Shown here piece by piece: positions 1 through 11,715 of a stretch of 64,000 nt of DNA. The position numbers and the translations under genes were made by a program. Under the pieces are notes generated by a model. The model did not search any database. It worked only from the letters and a program-made list of their open reading frames with translations, and was not told where the DNA came from. Location: assembly GCA_029204225.1 (NCBI GenBank), contig CM055103.1, forward strand, positions 6,384,852-6,448,851, read 5' to 3'. The first letter of the stretch is position 1. Each line of letters opens with the position of its first letter. This DNA comes from Diphasiastrum complanatum. Its lineage: Eukaryota > Streptophyta > Lycopodiopsida > Lycopodiales > Lycopodiaceae.

Positions 1-371
1 ACAAGATCCAAATACTGAAAATTCAGATGTTACCATTTGGAGGCTTTAAAACCCTTTGAGAAGAAGGAATCCATGGGGTGGTAGCTCAGCCGAAAACTAT
101 GCCCTCCAAAAGCAAACACACAATGCAGGCAATGGCAGAACCTCCACTTGATATTAGCTTTTACTCTTCCAAATCAGACTATACCAAAGCGCTTCTTCGG
201 TTTATGATGGGATGATCGATCATTCACCTAATATTTGATGATAAAGAAGAAGCAGTTCGTTGCTCCTCTGATTAACTCGCGATCCCAGCGATGAAGTGAC
301 ATCGCCAGCATACTCGTATGAGCTGCAATAAATGAAGGTTTTGTTGTTCTATATTTTGCTCTTAAATGGCA

Positions 372-425
<54 letters not shown>

Positions 426-496
426 AAAAAAAAAAAAAAAAGTTGGACTTCAAACTCCCCTCCCCCCAAAAGGAAAAAAAAGAATCTTTGTCTCTT
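1..496. other. Intergenic, no gene seen; short TC tract
   Basis: No open reading frame that I recognise. A (TC)n run at about 375-422, interrupted by one TG, is followed by an A16 homopolymer at about 426-441. The first 300 bases look somewhat more GC-balanced than what follows and could be the edge of a gene lying left of the window, but nothing in them proves it. Confidence 0.5.
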
Positions 497-1610
497 TAAA
501 GGTAAGCTATGGAGATGATTATAAAAAAAGAAACCTTGTGTTGTGGTTATAGCATTAAGCTAACTCTCATGATGGTCATTTTCCCGGCCTTTTGTCACCC
601 GATAAAACAGTCGTGAAATTATGATGAGATTGTTGAATCGGGTGTCAAGGTCACCAAGAACACTTTTCCCAAGCGTAAATGAATGTCTTAACATTCTAAA
701 TTACGTCTGAGAATATTTCTATGGCCGATAGGTTTTTCCCTTTCACAAGGTGTACTGTGTTGTTCCAAATTAAATTTCGGCATTTTATGAGCTGTAAATT
801 GCTTTTGAAAAGCTTGATAGACTTCAGGATTTCGTGATGTGTCACACGTAGCTTTCACAAATGATAATCTACTTCACATTTTTTACAAGCCTTTTCATAA
901 AACAACTCACTCAAAAACTTTTCAAAGGAATGAAGTTTTTTGCATGATTATTCCTTCAAATGTATGAAGTGAATTTGCCGACATGATTTCTTCTGTATTG
1001 GAGAATGGTCTTTTTGGTGACCTTTACACCCAAATCAACGATCGTTCAATTATGGTGAGGCCATTAAGCCGAGCCATGATTATACGGTTGTTTTATATGT
1101 TGAAAAGGGCACTAAAAAGACTTTTCCCAACCATAAAGGACTGACTATCTTGGCATTTTACATTATGACTAAAAATATTTTTATAGCCCATGACTTTTAC
1201 AAGGTGTATTGTGATGTCCCAAATTCTTTTTGATATTTTACAAGCTGTAAAATGCTTTTGAAAATTTTTATCAACTTCAAGTTTTCGAAATATGTCACAC
1301 ATCGCTTTCACAAATGATAATTTGCTCTACATTTTATTTTACGATCATTTTCATAAACAACTCGTGCACCAAAATTTTCAGACCCATACAAGATATAAGC
1401 CACTTCAAAACATATAAGGTAAAAGCCAACACGATCATTTATAAAAGAACTTTGCTTGTGGCTATAATGCTTATTGGTTTCCAAGGGGAGGCTCAAACCT
1501 GAGACCAAAGAAACTTCGGATGTCAAGCTAACCAACTGAGCCAACCCTGTTGGTTTGTGGCTATAATGGTAAGCTATCGTGATGAACATCTCTTTTTTCA
1601 TGAACATCAT
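497..1610. repeat. Diverged tandem duplication, unit about 450-500 bp
   Basis: Two and a half diverged copies of one unit follow each other. The stretch around 655-930 (acttttccc, tttcacaaggtgtactgtg, gtcacacgtagctttcacaaatgataat, ttttcataaaacaactc) recurs at about 1113-1400 with many substitutions. The leading part around 500-650 (ggtaagctatgg, ttgtggttatagcattaagcta) recurs in weaker form near 1040-1110 and again at 1419-1600. No coding content was recognised. The third copy of the leading part is interrupted by the tRNA-like insertion listed separately. Confidence 0.6.
1470..1554 (-). mobile_element. tRNA-derived SINE-like insertion, 85 bp
   Basis: On the minus strand this block reads like the head of a tRNA. 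An A-box-like tggctcagttggttagc (complement of about 1527-1543) is followed about 40 bases later by a B-box-like ggtttgagcc (about 1489-1498). The block is flanked by identical 14-bp direct repeats, ttgtggctataatg, at 1456-1469 and 1555-1568, as expected of target-site duplications made by LINE-mediated retroposition. The equivalent site in the first copy of the surrounding tandem repeat (about 540-560) lacks the block. The short A-rich 3' end (minus strand) fits a minimal SINE or a retroposed tRNA; a SINE is more likely than a functional tRNA because the cloverleaf stems are poor. Confidence 0.6.
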
Positions 1611-2443
1611 CAGGCTATATTAATCATTTTCACGTCAGATTGACCTACTCTAGTATCAATTATCACACATATGACAAAGTGGGTGCTCCTCAATATTTTC
1701 TTGATTGTGATATGTGTTAACACCAATAAATTGAGAATAAGTTGAACTTAGTGGCTTTCATTCATGCTAGTTGAAGAAGGCTTTTGCTTTGTGAGAGAAC
1801 TTGAAATCGAATGTTCAATTGAAGGACATTATAAATATATGTAGACTCGGTATATTGGACTTCGTATTATGCTTCTTTGACAAAAAATGATCTGAATAAT
1901 CTCACAATAGATATAAATTAACTTAATGTTTTTTACTTTCTTTTCTAGAAGCATCTACTTTCAATGTTTTGCTCTGCTATTTCCTTTTATCCTTTGTAGT
2001 GTTGTAATAGTTTCACCAGTTGACACCATGTACAAAAGTATTAAATATATTGAGCTACGTGTCATAGTCTAAGCATTGGAGAATTAGACCTTTACCTTTC
2101 ATTGATCAAAGTTCAAATATTCTTCGAAATTATCATCATCTTTCATTAGATAATTTTCAAAACTTTCTAATAAAAAGAGGTCCTGATAGCTATTGTGTAA
2201 GGTATAAACTTGTATGTAGGAAGAATGAACAATGGAAGGTTAAAAAAAACAGTTGAAAGAGGCTTAATTTTTCCATGGTTAAAAGCATAAAGCTAGCCAT
2301 CGGCTACTAAGAACAACCCATAGCTACATCTTGGAGAAGGAATAATTTTCTAATATTTTACATTGATGTTTTAATGTCTAATATATTTCTTTAAAGCCCT
2401 TTGTCAATGCTCAATAACTTATCAATGTATGATTATATCTCTT
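1611..2443. other. Intergenic, nothing recognised
   Basis: AT-rich sequence without a convincing coding frame, tRNA, terminal repeat or microsatellite. It may be decayed retroelement DNA, since a copia RNase H end begins at its right edge. Confidence 0.4.
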
Positions 2444-3110
2444 TTAGGATTTACCTCCTTCGAATGTAAATCCAAATGTGGATCTACAAGTGTCTGGATC
2501 TCCAACCCAACTTGCATCTGAATAACCACTTAGCATGTTGAGTTTGTCATTGTCGACTGCTCCATAACAAATGCATTGGTCCATTATAGCTTGAATGTAT
2601 CCCATAACTTTGATAAGAGCCTTCCAATGTGTACTACCCAAAATAGCCATGTACTGGCTTAAGGAACTGACTACAAAAGTTATGTCTGGTCTAGAACAGA
2701 TCGCTGCATACATGAGAGAACCTATTATCAAATGATATGGGTACTCTCGCATCTGCTCCTTCTCTTCTTTTGTCTGAGGACATTGGTCCTTCGACAATCT
2801 AGGTCTTCCATTGGTGAGTGAGCTATCTTGCAATTCATCAGATTATATCTAATTAGCATCTTATGAATGTGCCTTTGTTCAGTAATGTAAATTAGCTTAT
2901 GCTCTTTGTCTCTACATATTTGAATACCGAGACATTTGCCCAAATTTGTCATGTCGAATTCTAAGGACATCATTTGTTTCACATCTTTTATCAGTTCAAC
3001 ATTGTCGTGGAATAGCAGTGTGGCATCCACATACAAGGTAATAATAACAAGAGAATGGTGTCTGATGTATTGAGAATGATTAGCACAAGACAATTAGCAC
3101 AGTCTTCATC
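2444..3110 (-). pseudogene. Ty1/copia RT-RNase H fragment
   Basis: Two minus-strand frames that overlap and differ by a frameshift near 2730-2830 together cover the C-terminal half of a copia reverse transcriptase and the start of RNase H. The first frame shows the polymerase box as LYVDA instead of YVDD, then the FDMTNLG and CLGIQI blocks. The second shows SKDQCPQT, GSLMYAAICSRPDITF and the RNase H start SGYSDASWVGD. The altered catalytic box, the frameshift and the absence of N-terminal RT, integrase and LTRs mark it as dead. The same copia lineage (SKDQCPQT/GSLMYA type) recurs at 3392-4100 and 18697-19464. Confidence 0.8.
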
Positions 3111-3391
3111 TTAAATTTTCACAAATGATAATTGGATCCATCTAGCTTGTCGACTATAAAGCCAACATTGCTTTGTGAATCCCTATGGAAGTCGGTATAT
3201 AGATAGTTTGATCTGTCAACAACCTAAGATTGAGAGATAATATTCGATAATATCATAATACTATTACTATGCAACGTTCTAATTGGAATCAATATAGAAA
3301 AGCCTCGGATACCATGATGGAGAAAGGAAGAATGCCAGGTAGAGAAAACAACATTAGATAAATGCAACTAATAGGCTCTACAAAATGATCA

Positions 3392-4100
3392 TGCAAAATC
3401 CACAAGGCTCTCTATGGACTGAAATAGTCACCAAGAGCCTGGTTCCAGAAAATCAATACATTTCTAATCGAGAATGGTTTTATTCCAAACTCGGTAGACT
3501 CGAATGTCTACTTCAAGTATGTATCTGATTTTTTCATTATCATCACTCTCTACGTTGAAGATACATTACTGTTCAGTAACAATCTGAATCTAATGAAGGA
3601 TACGAAATGCATGCTGGCCCAGGAGTACAAAATGACTGATATGGGTCCAGTCCATTATTGTCTCGGAACCGAAATTTTTCGAATTCAACCCAGCAAACTG
3701 ATTTTTATTAGTCAACAAAGATATCTCTCCAACGTGCTGGAAAAGTATGGAATGGCCAACTGCAAATCGAGTCACTTTCCACTCGACCCTGGTCTTAATC
3801 TTTCAAAGGAACAATCTCCTCAAACAGAGGCAAAAAAGAAGAAAATGAAGCAATATCCACTTCACTCCATCATCGACTCACTAATGTATGCGATGCTCTG
3901 CACACGACCATATCTTGTATACTCTATTAGTTCACTCAGCCAGTTCCTATCGAATCCAGGTCTAACCCATTGGAAAGCACTCATAAAAGTCATGAAATAT
4001 GTCCAAGCAACCAAACATCTCAGCATCTGTTATGGAGGCAGCCAATTTGCCAATATTCTTGAAGGTTACATAGATGCAGATTGGCTTCTGCAGGAGGATA
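3392..4100 (+). pseudogene. Ty1/copia RT fragment, opposite strand
   Basis: A plus-strand copia RT piece. It opens with KALYGLK followed by an in-frame TAG where copia RTs have Q, then SPRAW, the catalytic box as YVED (normally YVDD), YKMTDMGPVHYCLGTEI, SLMYAMLCTRPYLVYSISSLSQF and the RNase H start EGYIDADW, after which the frame leaves the family. It lies tail-to-tail against the minus-strand fragment on its left and abuts a minus-strand protease fragment on its right, so the cluster has been rearranged by inversion or independent insertion. Not functional. Confidence 0.8.
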
Positions 4101-4560
4101 CAAGAAAGAATGGAGCATCCTCGTCCTCCATCAACGACTCACAAGTACCTTCAATTCTGTGTGAGCTGATGTCTCCAAGGTAAACGAATTTCTTGGTGTC
4201 GTAGGCCGAATAATCGATGAACCATTCTTGATGGCTTTTCATGTGTTGTGTTGCTCCAGAATCGAGGAACCATTTCTCTGATTGTTCGACATGGTGATGG
4301 TTCACCATGAAGGCTTCCTGCTCTTCGATGTTTGCGACATTCTACTTCGTGTTGACTGTATGGGCTTGCTGATCTGGTTGCTTCTTCTTGTCGTTGTTGA
4401 ACTTCAAGATTCAACAATCCTGGATTTCGTGGTTTGTCCTCTTGCATTGCAGAATAATCTCTTCTTGATCTAAGCGAGTTGCTGATTCTGGGTCTTCTGA
4501 TTGCCGTAGAATTGTCGGACAGCTCTCTTCTTTTGTTGCTTCTTCGTGTTCTTCTTAATG
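4100..4560 (-). pseudogene. Ty1/copia gag zinc-knuckle and protease fragment
   Basis: The minus strand reads, in order, basic residues, a degenerate zinc knuckle (CKRTNHEIQDC, with the first Cys of CCHC lost) at about 4400-4460, a stop codon, and then the retropepsin motif WFLDSGATQHM at about 4230-4280. The protease frame continues through YLGDISSHRIEG. Other stops interrupt the gag part. It is the N-terminal portion of a copia polyprotein; RT and integrase of the same element are missing on this side. Confidence 0.7.
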
Positions 4561-5058
4561 TGGGTTGGACATAAGGGCCTTATCACTTGCAAGGGGGACT
4601 CCCTATTATTGGGGCCATTCCTATGACTTTACCTTGTTATCTTTTATCTTATGGAATGATTACTTGGTTGGCTTTATGCCAAATTGGTTTTGTCTTGTGA
4701 TGTGATGGGTGGAATGAGTACATTAAGTGCTAAATTGCAAAAAACATTCTAAGTCGAGCTCCCTCAAGAAGGCATAAGTACATCATGTGCTAAGTATATT
4801 GCCCAACTACGTATACATGTTCAGCAACTTTAAAATCAAAGGGAAAGAGAAGACAATATGAAGGCGATACAAAATCCACAAAAATATTTAAAAAGAAAAC
4901 ACAATGATTCTAATCCTAAAAGAACACAACACAAGAAGCTTTGTCGTGCACATGTGTGGTCAAAGGCAACCAAGAATTCAATGGAAAATGAATGGTAAGT
5001 TACTTCAACATAAAAGGATTTGAAAAAGATGGCATTATTTTGAGGAACAAAAAAGTTC
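4561..5058. other. Intergenic, nothing recognised
   Basis: AT-rich spacer between the copia cluster and the tRNA gene. No coding frame with a recognisable family. Confidence 0.4.
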
Positions 5059-5070
5059 AAAAAAACAAAA
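5059..5070 (-). terminator. Pol III terminator of tRNA-Pro
   Basis: On the minus strand, starting about 16 bases past the tRNA 3' end, come TTTT, G and then a T7 run. T runs of four or more are the usual RNA polymerase III stop signal. Confidence 0.7.
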
Positions 5071-5086
5071 CAAATGGTTGTTTTTA

Positions 5087-5158
5087 GGGGCATTGCGAGA
5101 ATCGAACTCGCGACCTCTTGCACCCTAAGCAAGAATCATACCACTAGACCAAATGCCC
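5087..5158 (-). tRNA. tRNA-Pro (anticodon AGG)
   Basis: A complete 72-base cloverleaf on the minus strand. The acceptor stem gggcatt/aatgccc is followed by discriminator base C. The D arm contains tctagtggtat, and the anticodon arm cttgc-ttagggt-gcaag gives anticodon AGG (read as IGG after modification), decoding CCU/CCC proline codons. The T arm gcgag-ttcgatt-ctcgc is perfect. No intron, and CCA is not encoded, as expected in plant nuclear genes. The A box (tggtctagtggta) and B box (gagttcgattctc) are intact internal pol III promoters, so the gene is probably active. It stands alone, not in a tRNA cluster. Confidence 0.97.
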
Positions 5159-7701
5159 ATCGGATATCAGAGGAAATGAAACAATATGGTATCTGATCTA
5201 ACACCGCATCACTCCATCAGCCTACAACAGAAAGACGCACACCTGCTGACTGAAAAAGGTTTACAGCAGCTTTTCAGCTACATTATTGCTATGTCTTTGT
5301 TGATCCTGCAACCATAGCAATGCTACTCCTGAATCCTCGTTTGTACTATGACCTTCCTCCACTTTGATCCCCATTTCAAAATAGTCATGATTTTGTTGTT
5401 CAATTCCTCTCATGTTCTAGACATTCGCTGTTTTCAATCTTCTCAGAAATGTCCTTCACAGTTTCATGGTCTGATTGAACAGCCTGATTAGTACCTCTCA
5501 GCTGTCCGTGTCTATCATTTCCACCTTCAAATTCAACGTTATATGTCAAATAGCCCATGTTTGCATTTGATTGATGAATCATCAAGAACAAAATATTCGC
5601 AGATAGATGAACTCAGTGATCAACAACGTATAAGCAGTGCTTGCACAGCTCAACTTTTCTGTATCTTGCTCAATGTAAAAATTTCCAACCAGCTTGAAAA
5701 TGATTTCTTAAGGCTCAACTGAAGAAGCCAGATCTGTCTCGGGACTCATTTATAACCCGAGTAAGAACCCAAAATCCAATAAGAAACTTGGAAACCCCAC
5801 ACACAAGTGCATATCAAGTGCAAATATAGCGTGATATCCTGTGATGCTCAGAATTTCAGATGTACTTTGAGTCCAGCTCAAGAAAACATGAGCTCCAAAA
5901 TGATGGGCTCAAGAAATTATACCCCAAAAATCCCAAACCCAGCTAAAAAAAACCACCCCATTCCTATTTGCACTGCAGAAAACCACCAAGCAATTTGCTC
6001 ACTTACAAGATATCTCATACAGGTGTCTGGATGATGTTCTATGCATGACTGCAGATGGAACCTTCTAAGACTGTCCACTGATAGCAAACAATTAAGCAAT
6101 GGTCAATCCCATTCTTGCCAAGGGAGACTTTTTATGTCTATGCAATCCTGTAATTTGTCCCTGATATTTGATGTAATGCATCTCATAACATAAGATCTCC
6201 AAATGACCATCATCTATGCATGGGTAGCTAGTTATTTCAATAATATTGCATGTGCTAAATGTGATCTACCAGCCTCCTCCTACTGACATCATCAATTTTT
6301 GAGGCCTCTTTAGCCTTTTTCATTTCACTTCAAGATCTTCGACTACTAAACATAGAAGCCATGTTCATACCAGAATTTGGCACACTTTAATATCATAGAT
6401 TTACGCGTATCATGAGAATCAATTCGATTGCTATAAGTTGACCATTCAATTTGTTTTTGTTGCAACTCATCTGAGATTGTTAGAGTTTGTGTTGTCCAAT
6501 GATACACTATGAATCATGTACTAGGAAGAGCTTAGCCAAGGAGCTTCAAGGCTCCGACATGTCAACAATGTGTCATGTGTGAATGCAATGACATCCTTAC
6601 CCAACTTGACCTATTGTCTTGAGGTCAGTTCATTTTGGTATAAAGTAAATTTGATAATACCTTTTGCCAAGAAAAAGCACGAGTATGTTTATGTCTAGAA
6701 AGATGTGCCAAGCATTAAAGGTAGTTTAGCTTTACTCAACAAACGACCCAGTGAATTATTTTAAAATGACATCAAACCTACATGATCCCATGTCTTATGA
6801 CAGTGTTCCTATTGACTTATTTTAATCCCCTTGTGTCCTTGCTCACTTGAGAGGACTTGAACTCCATATCTCGAGGTGGAAAGGAGTTATAAATTGACTT
6901 GCCATTAATTTGTATTCCTTATAAGTTAAAACTATGGTAGTGGTCACTTAAATTGTTGGTGAGACTTGGTAACCTAAAGATAACTCCACATTTGTGTTGG
7001 AAAATAGTGAAGAACAAATGCAACTAACTTGAGAGTTCTAGTTGACTGCAAGATCTTGCTAACTTGGTATCACTACAGTCAAATCAGTTAACAATATCGT
7101 TGCAAGGCATCTATGACAACCATCCTTACATTCATCTGACGTGTTTAAGACAACCGTGCAATTGTAGTTAATGATTTGTTGTTAATTCTTGCAAGATGTA
7201 GCAGAAGCATATCTATGGTTCATGCATTAAAAATAGAACGTATGATACTTCATCATCAACAACAACATACATGACGTTAAAAAGTGCAAGGATCATTCTC
7301 TGAGTTAAGGATCAAAACTAGTAATATAAACACATCAAAGTTTGCATAGTCACCAAGAAAAAATAGCAAGGCAATAAACATCAATAAATCAATAAGCATC
7401 AATAAATCAATAAACATTAAGAAATCAATAAACATCAAGAAATAAATATCTCAAAAATAGTACATATTTGATGTTGTCTCCAAGAAATATATCATGTTCT
7501 ATTACAAAGTAACTTTGCAAAATCGACTTCTTTTCGAAGGTTACACTACTCAAAAAAGAGTTTGGCAGTACAATGTATACTACCCATAGCTGAATGAGTC
7601 ATTTTGCTGGTGGCTCTGCAATATTAGCAATATATTCAATTAAGTAGGTAGTGGATACATAATGACATTAAAAAACAATTCGAAGTTGAGTTTCAAATTA
7701 T
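5159..7701. other. Intergenic, no recognised gene
   Basis: No family was recognised on either strand. A minus-strand frame at 5400-5591 with non-repetitive, charged composition (DRHGQLRGTNQAVQSDHETV) could be a terminal exon of an unknown gene, but no matching upstream exons or clear family signature could be traced, so I do not call it a gene. The part from about 7370 to 7450 has short local repeats of the type aataaacatcaa. Confidence 0.35.
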
Positions 7702-9095
<1,394 letters not shown>

Positions 9096-9600
9096 GCTTT
9101 AATACCACCTGAAACAACCCAAAAGCTATCATTCAAAGCTTAATGGTGGTCAATCTCTTTTGCTCCTATGTGCCATCTGAATGAACCAACATGCTTGGTC
9201 TAATACAACAAAATGTTGCTAATAGACTCTCCACTTAATTATGAAGCCCTCAACAACTACCCCAAGATCCCAACCTTAGCTATATAAGAACTTGGCTCCA
9301 TGAAATGAGCATGTGCATCCCATACCACACATGCTCACATAACAAATTGCCCCTAACCTCCTCCATACATAATCTATTATCCTCTTAGAAGCGCTTCCCC
9401 AAGTCTCAAGGCTTAACATGCTTATATAGCTACCTTGAGCCTACCTAACTTAAGGGCACTTCCCTTAAAGTATGTACTAAGTCCTTGCTAGCATGGGCAC
9501 TAACCACCCAAAATAAATGCCAGCTTGGTGATGTCTATTAGGGCCATAACAATGAAATTGGGCCAGAATGTATCAAATGTTACTACTATTTTCATTACTT
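9096..9600 (-). mobile_element. LTR-retrotransposon end: PBS-like site plus LTR remnant
   Basis: On the minus strand, ggttgtttcagg is followed directly by tggtattaaagc (complement of 9096-9107), which matches 10 of 12 bases of the initiator-tRNA-Met primer site (tggtatcagagc). The text before it has the look of a gypsy LTR 3' end. That would place a 5' LTR at 9108 and rightwards. The far LTR edge (given here as about 9600), the partner LTR and coding sequence were not found, so this is a remnant at best. Confidence 0.35.
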
Positions 9601-10155
9601 TGTAGTAAAGCCCTCATCAAAATGAATCAAAAGTGATTATTGGTTAATGGATGATGGTTATGACAAAGACAACATAGCAAATTGTGCAAAAATAATTGAC
9701 TGAATAATATAGTAATAATAAAACGACGTGTGATTTATGTTATGAAATTTTGCATATAACTATGTGAAAATCTTATACAAAGCTCACACAACTATGAACA
9801 ACGATTTGATGTTGGAATCACTAAAGAATGTGTGGAGCTATACATATCTCAATAGTGTGATCGTTGGAATATCTACATTTCAATATATGACACACGAAGA
9901 TGTGTTATTATGATAGTGCAGATTGTGCATTTCCTAGAGAAACAATGTGCCCTTTATTTTCTATTTGCATCATGAAATCTCCATCTTGGATTCTTAGAAG
10001 TGGTGTCTACAAGATGAGAGGCTCTCTCAATGATTCCTACTGGAAGCCCCCCTAGACGTACTCACAGGGGCACCCCCAAATTACCCTCGATTGCGGCTTC
10101 AACATCTTTAACACTAAGGGTGGTTTCAGACTACTTGCAAGTCCAAAAGTAAACA

Positions 10156-10200
10156 AATTGAATTCCAAAAGTAAACAAATGAATGCTAGAGGCTTTGAGC
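10156..10200. repeat. 45-bp direct repeat, copy 1
   Basis: Forty-five bases (aattgaattccaaaagtaaa through ggctttgagc) identical to 11571-11615. This copy is preceded by an extra partial copy of its own middle part (ccaaaagtaaacaaattg). Confidence 0.9.
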
Positions 10201-10517
10201 AAGATGAATCTTGGCAAGTGAGTTGACGGGCAATTGACCACCCCTATTTCACGTTTGGTTGGTAAGTGTTAACTGAAGTAAATGAAAGGCTACAATATGA
10301 TTGGCCCATTTAAATCTTGACATACGATTGATCCATTTTATTTAAGGTGTTGTGTTTTGAAATGCAAATATGAAACTTTTCATGCTAAAAGGTTGAAGGG
10401 TGCTCTAGTTTTTCTTTCAAGCAATCACCTTTCAACTGGAAAGGTCAAGATTGAAATGCATTTCATTGAAAAGAATATTGGCAAGCTGACATGCCAAGGG
10501 ACATTCGCTGTCCAAAC

Positions 10518-10972
10518 CATAAAATTAACGAACCATCCATGGTTCACCACGGTTCTGAGAACCATACGGTTCACAAATTTTTTTGCCTGGAACCGTGGTG
10601 GACCGTACAATTAATTAATTAATTGATTAATTATTATTTTTGTTTCCCACCCCCAAAAATAGCCCAAAAAAATGCCAAAAAAAATCTGTGACATTTGTAA
10701 AATCTGGTTCAATCTATGAAATCATTTGTGAAATCAGTGTGAAATCTGTGAAATCTGGTTCAATTTGTGAAATCACAGGACCGTTTGTGAAATCTGTGAA
10801 ATTTTATGAAATGAGGACCAAAAATGCCTTGGGAGGGGTTTTGGGGGGGAATTGGGAAAAAAAAAATTAATTAATTAATCAACTACAGGAACCGTATCAC
10901 GGTTCATGAACCGTGGTACGGTTCCCACCACGGTTCCCAGCACCCACGGTTTTGAGAACCGTGACTTCTATG
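10518..10972. mobile_element. hAT-like MITE, 455 bp, 8-bp TSD
   Basis: The block is bracketed by identical 8-bp repeats gtccaaac at 10510-10517 and 10973-10980. Its ends are imperfect terminal inverted repeats: left cataaaattaacgaacc against the complement of the right end catagaagtcacggttc, 11 of 17 matching. Subterminal regions on both sides carry many inverted copies of the core ggaaccgtgg/ccacggttcc and the mirrored attaattaatt blocks, giving a largely self-complementary element. The centre has repeated gtgaaatctgtgaaatctgg-like units. There is no transposase. An 8-bp TSD with short TIRs and subterminal repeats is the signature of non-autonomous hAT elements. It lies about 0.75 kb beyond the SHMT stop codon. 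Confidence 0.75.
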
Positions 10973-10980
10973 GTCCAAAC

Positions 10981-11570
10981 AAATGGATTTGACTTGCCCC
11001 TATGTGGCATTGGGTCGTTGCCATGTCATTTGAATGTTAATGTGAAAGTTTGGGAGTCCCGTTTTTTTTCTTGAATATGAAAGCTCTATTCTAAATTTTG
11101 GACTTGCCAGCATAGTGTGAAATGGACCTAAATCTCAGTTTTCTAATAAAAGCAGACTTTTTGTAAAGAGACGACATAATCAAAACCACGAAAAACAAAT
11201 TATGGATAGAGATTGCAGTTAGTATACTTAACATATTCAAGAATCTCAACTTCCATTGATTGCACCATGGACAAAACGTTCTAAAGAATAACACTCTCGT
11301 AACTCATAACATCACGAGCAGATCAAAAAGTCTGAGGCAGCATCCGAAATGATTTCAAATTTGGAATGCCTAGCTAGTATCAGCTATTAGCATGGCATCC
11401 CATTCACAAGCTGCATCGTATCTCAATATTATGCTAAAACATGTGTTTGTTTCTTACTATTCACACATGAAACATAAAGAGCTATTCCCTAAATTCTTTG
11501 GGCTGCATTCCATGTACATACAACAATGTGCTCAGATTACCAAAAAACGGTGCTATGATTTATTCTTTTG
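10981..11570. other. Downstream flank of SHMT, nothing recognised
   Basis: Unique-looking AT-rich DNA between the MITE and the second copy of the 45-bp repeat. No gene was recognised. Confidence 0.4.
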
Positions 11571-11615
11571 AATTGAATTCCAAAAGTAAACAAATGAATG
11601 CTAGAGGCTTTGAGC
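11571..11615. repeat. 45-bp direct repeat, copy 2 (SHMT 3' flank)
   Basis: Identical to 10156-10200. It lies 101 bases past the SHMT stop codon and may be part of the SHMT 3' UTR; the distal copy may be a duplicate of it. Confidence 0.9.
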
Positions 11616-11715
11616 CAGTGCGGTTGTTGCCTAACAAAATAGGATCCGGAAAGCAATGTAGACTTGACTGTTATAAGCTAATCCATCACGCTAAAAGCAC
11701 AGAGCTTAAAATGAC

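Noticed and set aside
1481-1548. A functional tRNA gene at the SINE-like site
   Set aside because: A- and B-box-like motifs are present, but the acceptor and anticodon stems do not pair well, and the block is framed by target duplications.
5400-5591. A terminal exon of an unknown gene on the minus strand
   Set aside because: The composition is protein-like, but no upstream exons, family or splice acceptor could be supported.
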